Notes under the pieces: model-generated | What the model saw: the letters and a program-made list of their open reading frames with translations, nothing else | Told to the model about the DNA's origin: nothing | Database searches by the model: none | Source: Evernia prunastri | Lineage: Eukaryota > Ascomycota > Lecanoromycetes > Lecanorales > Parmeliaceae | Direction of reading: 5' to 3' | Assembly (NCBI GenBank): GCA_003184365.1 | Contig: NKYR01000086.1 | Coordinates: 71,830-135,829 of the forward strand | DNA: 64,000 nucleotides | Shown here: piece after piece, positions 11,553 through 22,700 of the stretch | Position numbering within the stretch: position 1 is the stretch's first letter | How the letters are laid out: every line of letters begins with the position of its first letter | Position numbers and translations under genes: made by a program

Positions 11553-14500
11553 ATGGATCCGTTGAGCATCTCTGCAAGTGTGGTTGCGATTATACAAGTG
11601 ACTACTGACCTAATCACCGGGTCCCAAAGCTACTACAAGAGCGTTAAGAATTCGCCCAAAGAGATTGCGGAGCTAGTCGATGAGCTTGAGTCTTTTGATG
11701 TCGTGCTCCAGTCTCTGAGAGATACCTCTCAAAGGGCGGAGGAAAAGGAAGAGCAGCAGAACGACCAATCGACGCGCGGCGTTGGGCCTCAAGACAAAGC
11801 CAGCTGCCTACCTACGCTCCAAAAGATGATTGACGCTGATGGCGCTCTTTCAAAATGATATGAAGAAATGCTAGTATTCAAAGCAAAGCTCACCAAAGAC
11901 CAGTCGAGGATCAAAAGGTCTCTCAAATGGCCTTTTGAAAAACCCGAAGTCAAGGCCGTCATCAAGCGGCTGAGACTTCTCAAGTCTCTCTTGGACACTG
12001 CTATCGTTGGCGATCATGTGTGAGTCTTTCAGGCTTCAAGTCAATGTTGTCATTGTCTTGATCCATGAGTAAAACAATTGTAACATACTAATACAAAGCG
12101 TAGGGTCCTGAGCATGAATAGCGACGAAAAAGTTTCCGATATGGTCTTTTCATTAGACGCGGCTGCAAACAGGCACTTGGTAGAGCGTCTGTCAAACTGG
12201 CTTTCTGCTCCGAATCCATCCTCGAACTTGAATGCTGCGCGGACTGAACGGCAGCAAGAAACCGGAATTTGGCTTCTCGAAAGCCCTATCTTCCGTAGCT
12301 GGATTCAAGCTCCTCATTCTTTGCTTTGGCTACATGGTAAACCAGGTTGCGGAAAGACAATTCTGAGCTCTACAGTGATTCATTTTCTGCGCGATGGCAA
12401 CAAGAAGGACAAAACCGTCGCGTACTTCTACTTTGACTTCCACACACACGAAAAGCAACTATTTCAAAACTTCCTGAACTCGATATTTTCCCAACTTTTG
12501 AACCAAACAACTCTCACCATCGCGGAAGAACACTACAATGCTTACGATAACGGACGCAGTACGCCGACGATAGAAGACACATGTATCGTGCTTCCGCGTA
12601 TGATCGAGAGTATTGCGGCTCCAGTGTACATTGTCATTGATGCTCTCGATGAGTGCCAAGAGACGACGAGCCTTCTGAAAGGTCTGAAGAACATACAGAG
12701 CTGGAACCAGAAGAACCTCCACATCTTCGTTACTAGCAGGCAAGAGCCGGAGATCGAAGACATTCTGTGCACTCTAGCAACCGACACAATTCCGTTGGAA
12801 GAAAGTGTCATTGACGCAGACATCCTTACTTATGTTCGACATGAGTTGCAACATGATGTCAAGCTATCGAAATGGCCGAGGGAGGTCCGAGAGGAAATTG
12901 AAAATGCTCTGGTTAAAGGTGCAAATGGGATGTTCAAGTGGGTAGCATGCCAGCTCGACTCCATTCGAGGTTGCATGAAACTTGGTCTTCTTCGAAAAGC
13001 TTTGCGGACTCTTCCCAAGACATTGGACGAGACTTATGCTCGTATATTGAACGAAATTTCTGAAGAATACGTCGAAGACGCTCGCAGAATACTGTCATGC
13101 CTGATATGCACATTTGAGCTGCTCACGATTGAAGCAATTGCCGAAACCGTTGCGATCGTGACTGAAGGAGAAGCATACTACGACGTTGAGAGCCAGCTTC
13201 AAGACCCTTGTGACACGCTCACGATTTGCCGTGGTTTGGTCTCCAAAACCGAATTCTTTCAGCCGTACGGGCTTGACCTAGGGATGCGTAGATTGAATGG
13301 CGCCAGATTGTCCCATTTTTCCGTTCAAGAGTATCTAAAGTCGGATCGAATTGCCAAATCTCAGGCGTTGAGATTCGCTCTCGAGAAGCGTCATGCCCAC
13401 GAGCTTTTGGCAAGGCTGTGCATTAATCGTCTCCTCTGGTATGGTCAAGAAGGCTTATGTCCGAACGTTGATCAAACTGTATGGACATGGAATTTTGCAA
13501 CGTACGCTGCTATGTTCTGGTCCCATCATCTCAGAGCTGCTCAATTAGAGTGTTCGGTGTCTCTATACAGCGAGTGTCTTAAGATGCTCGCTCGTCCAGG
13601 ACTTATAAGACGTATCATCAAGATGCGTGTAGCCCGTCGCATCGACGATAAAATTTATGACTTTTTGAAGCACCTTATGTCCAGCTACGCCCAATGTGTA
13701 AGAGAGGTTGCTGTGCTCGATGCTCTGATTGATGCCATTTCACCCTTCTATTATGTCTCTATTTTGGGGTGTGATGAATTGGTGCTGAAACTGTTGGCTG
13801 CCGGTGAAGACATCAATAAGGCCTGTCCTGGAACTTGCTTGGCGGCCGCTGCCTTCTTCGGCCATAGTACAACCGTGCGGCTACTTTTAGATAAGGGTGC
13901 TGAAGCGAACGCGGTAGCTCAGGGAAGTGATGGGATATGCTACTTGCCTGCTGGCATCCAGCTCGCCGCCGGAAAGGGCCACGAAGACGTTGTCAGTATG
14001 CTACTAGCAGCGGGCGCAAACGTGGATACCTACCACAGCGTAAACACGCCCAACCAATGTTATTTGCACTTCTCCGACACACCATTGAACGAGGCAGTAC
14101 GCAACCCTGGCGCCGCGGGGACAAGAATCGCTCGACTTCTGTTGGACGCTGGGGCCGATCTGAACGCGGGGAGGCAGAGGTCTTTCACGAGTTTTCTCTA
14201 CCTTCCTATCCTTTGGCGGGATATTGACCGGTTCACCATGCTCCTTGACGCCGGAGCTGATCCTAACGCAGTTGACGTCTTTCCTACAACACCTTTGAGA
14301 TATGCGATCGAAACGAGCGCGCTGCAATGCGTCAAACTGCTCATTGAACGAGGCGCGGACCTGGAAGAAATAGATTCTTACCTTATCTCTGCTTTATACG
14401 TAGCGGATTCACCAGATAGAGTATTCCTGTGTACTATTGAGGCAGCGCTCAACGTCAAGGCCAAATTGAACACTGAAATGCTTCTAATCGCGGTATCAAA

Positions 14501-15029
14501 ATGCGGGTACAGCGAATCTGTCAAGTATATGCTCCGGAACGGCACCGCACCAGATGCTCAGGATAAGAACGGCATTGCTGCCTTGCATGCTGCAGCCTTC
14601 GCGCCAATTAATACTGCTCAAGTAGTAGGGCTATTTCTGGATGCGGGCGCCGATGTCAACATACACGGTGGACGTTTTGAAAGTGCTCTTCAAGCAGCAG
14701 CGTTGTCGGGAGTGGTCAAGGTCGTTCTAATTCTGCTAGAGCACAGTGCCTTGCCTAATCATATAGGAGGCTCACACGGTACTGCCCTCGAGATTGCAAA
14801 GAAAAGGCTAGAAGATTGGGAGAGGAGTACAAAAGATAGAACCTGGCTTGGAAGTATTAAGGAATTTGGACTGGCTGGCTGGTTTGATGGGGCAAAATCG
14901 TTTAAGAGAAGGAGAAGGCCTAAATTTCGGGCGGGAGACGACTATGTCCCTCATTTCAAGTTCTCACACTTGCCAAATGCAGAATACCAGGCTATTATTG
15001 ACATTCTTCAGCCTTATAGTGTTTCTTGA
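11553..15029 (+). CDS. NLR/STAND protein: Helo-like N-domain, NACHT, ankyrin repeats; interrupted by one TGA
   Basis: Exons 11553..12019 and 12104..15029. The intron has GTGAGT..TAG ends and a TACTAATAC branch site. Spliced length is 1131 codons with one in-frame TGA at 11856..11858, where relatives often have a Cys; the same frame stays open on both sides. The N-terminus MDPLSISASVVAIIQVT..L matches the fungal Helo-like STAND domain. The 971-codon part from 12114 has Walker A GKPGCGKT (about residues 75-82), Walker B VIDALDECQE, a GPI-deacylase-like winged helix after NACHT (LPKTLDETYARIL), and ankyrin repeats from about residue 555 to the end. Such proteins sense ligands with their repeats and trigger immunity or incompatibility through the N-domain. 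With the stop, only a 101-residue N-domain piece or an N-domain-less NLR could be made, so this may be a recent pseudogene. Confidence 0.85.
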
Positions 15030-16624
15030 TTGGAGCAGAGTCTGTTCCGCAACGTCGGTTGTAGTAGATTTACTAGCGGAAACCTTGAAATATTAACGAA
15101 TATAGATATACATCAGGCAGCGATCTGTACCCCAATTACTTTTACCTGTCCCTCTCTCGTTGTTGATCTATATTCTAGTGAGGTTTCTTCGCTGTGGGCA
15201 TTGCTTTGCATCGGCGCACTCTGACGTTTACGTGAAGTCTGATTATTACCTGAAGTTGGATCGACCATTACCCTGGAAAGGCAAAAACATATAGTACGAC
15301 TGGACAAGAGAGAAGTCACTCCATGAGGAAAGCGAAGATGCCGTTGATTGCGAGCGAGCAAGCACTCAACGGTCTTTCGTCAACCAGCTGGCATGAGGAC
15401 AAAGCCCGTAGGTCTCATCAGCCACTACAGAGCAAGGTGGATGATTTGGCAGTCCAAAAAAACATCCCACACATAAGAAATACAAATGAAGCAAGCCGCG
15501 ATATCACACTGCTCATTGAACCGAGGACTGCTAGCTATATTCCCGCTAAAGACAAGCGGTGACATCAAGCATGAGCAGTCACAAAGTCTTGTTTAATTCC
15601 ACATCTTTCGTGAGTTGGGCCTGTAGCTGCCAATTAGTGGCCGATACGACGGCACATTTGACCTGAGCTGTGCTCGCCATATCAAAGTTGTGAAATTTCA
15701 AGGTCGTTCTCTTTGCATTTGGTATCTTTTTTTCTCTTGGGCTTGCAGGCCATTCGATAGCACTTTCTCGTGCCTATCGCTGACAGAGAATAATTGCGCC
15801 TATTTTTGAGACAGAACTCAAGGTGTAAAACCAATATGATCACTGCACGGCTATCAACCGCAGGACTAAGGTTCAGGTTCCGTCAAGAGCATGCTCCCAA
15901 ATGCGTCTGCGCCACATATATACCACGAAGACCTCGCTCTCTGTACAACGGCTTAGCATCCAACCTACCTAAGACGCTATAGGAACACACACCATCCACA
16001 GCCGCACTCAATCCCTCCCTGCCCCGTCCACACCCCCATCCTCAAAACCCCCCCTCACCCCCTCACCCCCGTCACAGCATACCACCTCTTCCTCCCTTTC
16101 CCTCCCTTCCCCAGCGCCACCAGCCCCCTCACGGCCCTCCGGTACGCCCGTGGCTGCCACTCGAGCGGTATCGCGGGGATGTGAACGTCATGCGCTGCCC
16201 CTTCGCTCATCCCGACCCAGTCCGCCAGCCGGTACGTGTCCCGCGCCTCGGTACCGTCTTCCACCTTCGTGATGTCGCTTCGGCGCGGGAGGTGCGAGCG
16301 TTGTGGATGACCAAACCTTCATCATTGCTTTGAGTGCACAAGAGTAGATTGATTCTGTGCAGACCCGCTAATTTTAGTAAATTATAACCCCCCCATTTCA
16401 ATCAAACGCTGGGTCTACACCACATATGCAGGCGCGTCGTTTGGTTCATGTATGTATATGTATGATTATTTGCAGTGTTCAGTATCTTACATGCGGCATC
16501 TCCAATAAAGGGGGCCCAGCTTTCTCACTGCAGGCCCGGCGATCTCTTCGACCCCTGACGGATTTCTTCTGCCTTCACTATCCGCCTACCTCATCACCGT
16601 CAACCTCTGTCCCCAACTCTTTCC
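15030..16624. other. Intergenic, one possible gene scrap
   Basis: No convincing complete gene. A GC-rich open frame on the minus strand at about 16055..16300 is listed on its own. Confidence 0.5.
16055..16300 (-). other. Orphan open frame, possible terminal-exon fragment
   Basis: On the minus strand the frame reads like real protein (RRSDITKVEDGTEARDT, then YRLADWVGMSEGAAHDV and a basic tail ending RKRWYAVTGVRG) with GC-rich third positions. It has no ATG start and no partner exon that I could find. I do not recognise it. It may be the last exon of a decayed gene or chance. Confidence 0.25.
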
Positions 16625-17528
16625 CTATAACATCATCATTACACCTCCCAATACCCCAGCAACGATGGCTCCGGCCCCAAACGCCCTAACTCCCGTCGCA
16701 CCACCAGTGAACTGCAGCACGTTCCCGCTACCCTCATATGTGCTGCCAGCGCCCGTGGCAACAGGGTAATAAGCGGCACCAGTCCCGTTGGCAGCGACCG
16801 CAGCAACGCCGCTAGCCGATCCCGTCGGGTAGGGAGTGAAGATTAATGGTGGGCCAAGGACGACGGTCGCCGAAGTCGCTGGACTCGTGGCTGAGGCAGG
16901 GGAACCGCTCACGGAGGTTGCGGAGGCGGTGGTGGATGTGCCGGATGGGTAGCAGCTGCTGACGCAGAAGCTTGGGGAGAAATTTTCGAATCTGATTACG
17001 GTTTAGCGTTCGGATGAGACTTGATTGCAGCGTGGGCTAGGGAAGGGAGGGATAGCTGCGCGTACCCGTTGTCAGCCTCGGTGATGGTGAAGACGTATGC
17101 GCCTGCTGGAAGGCCGCTGGAAGGAGTCCAGGTGTAGGAGTTGCCGCCGATATAGGAAGCTGAGATAGGTGAGTTTGGTGTTGCATCTTCGGCAAGACGC
17201 TCCTGAGCTCAGGAGGTCAAAAGTTTACGAAGATGTCTTACGTGTGATATTAGTCACTTCCTGGAGGTTGTCTTCGGGTCCCTGTGCGAGGCCAATCGAT
17301 ACCTGTTTGGGGAAAAAAAGACGGTTAATTGCATTGGACTGCACAGGCGTAGAGGTCTCGAGTGCTTACTGAGCCTCCTCCTCCACTCCAGGTCAGTGTG
17401 AAGCTTTGGCCGTAAGCGAGAACTGATGGGTAATTATCGTTGGTGAAGGAAACGTTTTGAGCTCTAACAGCGAGGGGAGCGAGGACTGAGAGCGCTAGCG
17501 CAGCAAGACGTGACTGTGAGAAGATCAT
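16625..17528 (-). CDS. Kre9/Knh1-like GPI-anchored cell-wall protein
   Basis: Four exons: 17370..17528, 17242..17302, 17066..17159 and 16625..16991, 226 residues, all joins in frame. A signal peptide (MIFSQSRLAALALSVLAPLAVRA) is followed by a Kre9/Knh1-type beta domain: NVSFTNDNYPSVLAYGQSF, LTWSGGGGS, SIGLAQG, a TWTPSSGLPAGAYVF strand and ADNGFENFSPSFCV. A Ser/Thr/Ala-rich stalk follows, ending in a small-residue site and a hydrophobic tail (GAIVAGVLGGVMMML) typical of a GPI signal. The family sits on the plasma membrane or in the wall and is linked to beta-1,6-glucan assembly in yeast. In filamentous fungi the exact role is mostly unknown. Introns of 57-82 bases begin GTAAGC, GTAAGA and GTACGC. 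Confidence 0.85.
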
Positions 17529-19737
17529 GGTGATGGAAGTTGGTCGCCAGATTCAGATTTCTTTTTCAACGATGGAATTGAAGATGGCGAAGAAATGTCT
17601 GATTGAAGAGAATTAGGGGGGCTGGTGTTCTTGTAGAAGCAAGAGAGATTAGGCAACTTAAGGTTCGAATAACCTACAGTAACCTAGTACTTTTTTTTGG
17701 CTTTTGAGGACACCAGGAGAGAAAGCCTTTGTGTTGTGAGTGGTTACATACTGTACTTATCAATAACGTGCTCGTACTGTCAAATTAGAGTAGAGTTGGT
17801 CAGGCTGATCAAAGACCATAGCCAACGTCAACTTTCAGCGAGTTGGGATGGCGATGATCCGCGAACTATAGACGGCAAGGCGGATTGGCATCTGAAAGTA
17901 AGATAAGATACGAGTATATAGGTAACTAGTAGCATGTTGGAATTCAGAATTCCGAGTTGTGAACTTGTGGTGAGTTGTGACCCTCTCCGAGCATTTAAAT
18001 TGGCGCGGGGCGGCGCGTGCCTCAGGGGCAACCTGCCAGAATTTGGTGCTGATTCGCGACGAAAGATTTGGCATCCGTCATTGAATAAAATGTTAGGTAG
18101 ATAAAATACTATGATACTTGACTTATTGGATACTAAAACCACAATCATAATTGGACAACTGGAATGTTGAATGAAGCTGTATTTTTTCGCATTGAGCACC
18201 AACGCGAACAGCATTGAGCTGGCAGGGACACAGGAGGGAAAAGAGCCTTACTCAATTCGAAACAGAACACGGTTTGACCGGCGCTAATCTGGCGTATTAC
18301 AACACGCAGGACTGAGAGGGTGTGTCTACCTTCCATAGGTACATACACAATGTACTGCAGCGGTGCTTACCATGATACCATGTCATCACATTCTCATAAC
18401 AGTTGGTTCTCCTGCTGCTCATCCGGACTAGTACGAGTGATGCTGTGGCGGTTGGCGCGTCACTGCGATTCCAGTCCTGAGAGTGGCCCTGAGACGGCAG
18501 TCGAGCAGCTCATTAGTCTGCCTGTTGCCTTTCTGACATCAGAGGCTAAATAGCGCTGAAGTGGCCCATAAAGCTCTTCGAAAATATGCTTCACATCCGG
18601 TTTCAAGCTGAACTGTGAGAGCGGTCACCCGTCTATGACATCTTCTCGAATCTTGTCCTCCCTCTCATTATCGATTTGGCTCTGCTGCGCTTTAAAAAGA
18701 GACGATGCCATATCAATGGACTCTCTCCCAGCATAGAGAAGACCAACGTAAACACTGGACTCGATGACAGAGATCCGCTCACAGTTTCCGCTGCCCTACT
18801 CAAAATTTTGGCCGACCCTTGCCTGCCGATAGTCAATCCAAAGGCGCTTTCGCGCATTATACTGAGCGGTCGTTGGTTCTTCTCCTTCGTAAGTGCTAGG
18901 GGATCTACTCTTTGCTAAGCAGCCCCATCATTTGCGCTCACAAGAACGATAGATTAGACGATGTTGCCTGGCATCATTCTTGTCGGGAGGTCGACATCTA
19001 AGGCCGCCAGATCTGTGAAACTATTAGACCTTTGCAGTAGATGATGAGTAAGATTACTGTAACCGAGTAAGGCGTAGGGACGCGGTTCTGAGCGGAAGAC
19101 TTTGGACGGAGTTCGAAAAGCGATTAGAGCTCTTGCGTGCATTTGTAAAAAGTCACAAGGTATATGAATCATATTTGTCCTAGATACACTATTGACTCCT
19201 CCCACCAGGCCTCTTCTGACCAAGATGGGATCTGAGATCTTATAAAGAGCTGGCGATTCTCCACTAACCTCGATTCTATCGTTCGGGTAGAGGGGCATCG
19301 TAGCTAGCAAAGGATCGACTTCAGCAAGGAGGGTGTTCTATCTTGCACTCAAATCAGACGAGATTACCCTCGAAGTGCATGTCCAACATTTTCGCAGCGA
19401 TGCCATTTTATTTTGTACCTGACATTATATTGTAAAAGCGTTCGCTGTGAAGTGTGATGAAATTCTATAGAGCGGTCCAAGGGGTCGTCGTGCCAACGAT
19501 CTGCGCTACTCCGTTTTTGGACCTTTGAGACACAATCGCATAGCGCGATCAATAATTTGCCCCGCGTGTCATGGAGACGGCGAACGAATGTCGACTGCAG
19601 CCAAGGGTTACTAACGATAGCAGCATTGACAGTATATTTAGACTATGATTATCTGATATCTTAGCATTCGCCTCTCGGTCTACAAGGTTGCGACGACGCT
19701 TGGTGACACGAAGCGAACTTCGAGCGGCGCTCACACC
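17529..19737. other. Intergenic, no gene seen
   Basis: About 2.2 kb between divergent genes, so it holds the promoters of the wall protein and of the Cdc11-like gene. Open frames at 18633..18918 and 18954..19310 have no recognisable pattern. Confidence 0.5.
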
Positions 19738-22700
19738 ATGGATCAGTGGCTCGACTCCCTGTCCGAAGACTGGATCTCGCAACCTGCCTCTCCTCGCTCA
19801 AACTCAAGCAAGCAGAGCTCGATTTTGAAGGACGCCTCAAGTCCAAATAGCAATGGCTCGCAAAGTCGCATACCCCGCTACAAGCCTCGCTCGGCGTCAA
19901 ACCTGTCAATAGCTGGAGGAAAAGATGATGGACTAGGCTCATCGTTGCGCAGAGCCAACAGCAATAATGCCGTGCTGAAGGAGAAGACCTCGTCCAACCT
20001 CAACTCCTCGCGCAACCGGATTTCGAACGGACAGGTCAAGTCGAACAGCCCAGGAGATGCGCCAAGAAGAGGACTCGGGCGGCATGCCTCTGCAGGATCG
20101 ATTCCAATCGTGCCGCAAGATACCGTGCAAGTAAGAGCCTCACCGGCAAAGAATATCAGTGGGCAGGCTACACCGGATTGGAAGAGGAGGGTACTCAAGG
20201 ACAACCTGGGAAAGGGAGACCTGTTCAGTCCTATCGGTCTGCAGAATGTATTCAAACCGCCCACAATTGCTTCGAAGGCAAAGACGAAACCTGCGATGAT
20301 GAAGAAGCCCCCGAAGCTAGAGAACCTCCCGTCAAGTCCTCCTCCATATCCTGCACGAACACGCCAAAGTCCAGAAAGTCTTGATGGCGACCCTAATAAG
20401 CCACCATTGGCTCTGTCGCCTCGATCAGAGCTAGCAGGAAAGGAAAATTCAAAATGCATGGTTCCGCATGAGATTGAGCTTCCCTCAACAATTGGATCAA
20501 GGGCGAGAATGGGCCCCACTGCCAACAATAGGCGTTCAGGTCCGATATCATTGTCAGATGCGAGCATGGGGGGATCTTCCGTGATACCTACTGCTCCTAC
20601 CCCTCCTCAACTGGGAGCGTACGACGGATCAAGTCATCGGTCTGCTCCAGCTGATGCGAAACATGGAACAGTCTCCAGTGTTCCGGACAAGGCCCGTGAT
20701 GAGAACATCAGCCCTTTCTACATATCCCGACACAACACTGTGGATGGACGCGTCGAATATGCGGCGATCGATATGTCTATGCGGCGATTAAGGTCTCAGA
20801 TGGACAAGCTACGTATCCAGCAGCAAATTGTACCCAGCTCTCGAGCGAGTGACCACGAGATTGATTACGCAGATTCTCGGCATTCCGATAGGCCACCCTT
20901 CCTTGGACAGTTGGACGAGCTTACTAGTCAATCGCTGCCTGATGACCTGTCGATGGGCACAGATGCATACGCTGCTAACGGAGGTTTCGTCAGCATACAC
21001 CGCGGAGGTTACTCCAATGATGGATCCTTTCAAAGACGTCCACTGAGCCCGTCATTATTGCAAGACTTGGATGGATCGAGTATGAAATCTCAGAAGTCCA
21101 TGAGCCGTGATGTGAATCCGTCTCATAAACTACCTGAGATGTTTTCTCAAACCAAGTCGAGCACGCCTTCTTCGCGGCCAAAAACTCCTAAACACCAAAA
21201 GAATGACAGTGCTAGCAGTTACGAAAGACCAAGATCCTCTGGCAGTCCGCTAAAGCTATTCGACAAGTATGATACATTCACAAATGATAGACTGGCGCGG
21301 CGGATGAGTAAATTTGAAGAGACACTACAACGGGATCTCCAAGAAAATTCGAGAACAGGCAGTGTCGACGAACGGTCTTCTCCTTCACCCGGGCCGAAGA
21401 GGCGCTTACAACGAAGTCAGCTCCAAGAGAGTAATAAGGTTGGAAAAAACAGAAGGATCAATAGCTTCGGAAGCAGCGAGCTAGATGATCATCAATTCCC
21501 GGCTCGTGAAGTGCCGGAGTCGCTTTCGCCAGAGACAGGCTCCCCTGAATCATGGCAATCAAACCCTCGCGATTCAAGTTCTGAGCGTCCATCCCTTGAT
21601 CGTTCCACTGGCGCCAATCCGAAAAACAGCAGAAGGGGTACGGCCCGCAGAAAGGATGGGGTGGACACGCAGGAGCAACATCCGAACAGCCGGCCCAGAG
21701 AAGCGCAGGCTCAAAGCATCAAGGAGCGCCATCATAAAGCCGAGCTTGGGCAGCTTGGTGTTGCGCAAACTAAAACGGGAAAGCGATTGCCTTATTCTCC
21801 AGTAAAGGATCCTGCTCCAAAACGTCGAAGAACTCTACGTAGTTCGGAGGAAACTGATCAGGATATCGCACAGCTTCGGCAGCAAATGGAAATCAGGGAA
21901 CCACCTATCTCTATGTCCGGCCGGAAGAGGAAAGATGCACTCTACAACACGGACAAACAATTAGCTGACCCGGAAGTCCTTGCTATGCGCCAAATACGGC
22001 AGCCAAAATTGCCAGCCTTGAGTCTGGTGAGCTCCCCAATACAGCAAACAACATCAAAAACCTCTGGCGAACAACCTCAGCCGTCTCAGCTCCCAGTGCA
22101 CGACCAGGCTTTTGCTTCTGCCATAGATCCTCCAACACAAATCGTGGCTGGAGCTTTAGCTACTATCGCTCTCAACACAGTGCAAGATATCACTTATGGA
22201 TCGCGCAAAGCCTCTGTCACGACAGCAGATTTCTTCAACGAGGCCCAACAGATAATGCAGCTCATTCGTAACCAAGGGCGCCCACGGAGCAGTCACACTA
22301 CCGCAGATGGTTCAGAACTAGGGCAGCCTACAATTGCCGAGGAATCTATGCTGGAAGACTCCACCAAGGACGAGTTCTCCAGGCCACCGAGCCGAGAGGG
22401 AGGTAGCCCTCCACGGCTAAGGATTCCTGCACAGACGGATGCGAGGGTAATCAGCCATCTCCGCAAGTTTGAAGATCAGGAAACCCTGGGCCTTGCGCTT
22501 TCTTCCTCACTAAAAGCGCTGCAGATCGGTCAGCCCGGAAAGACACCCGGATATCCTGGACCTGAACACGAGCACGGTGACCCTCAGAGCGAGACAGAGA
22601 GTGATCCCCCGAATATCCGTATACGTGAGAGTAATGCCCAATCTTCCAAACGCAAGCATTCGTCTTCAACACGCGATGTGTCAATGTTCGAATCAGAAAG

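Noticed and set aside
19939..20567. Minus-strand frames opposite the Cdc11-like N-terminus
   Set aside because: Shadows of a Ser-rich disordered coding region.
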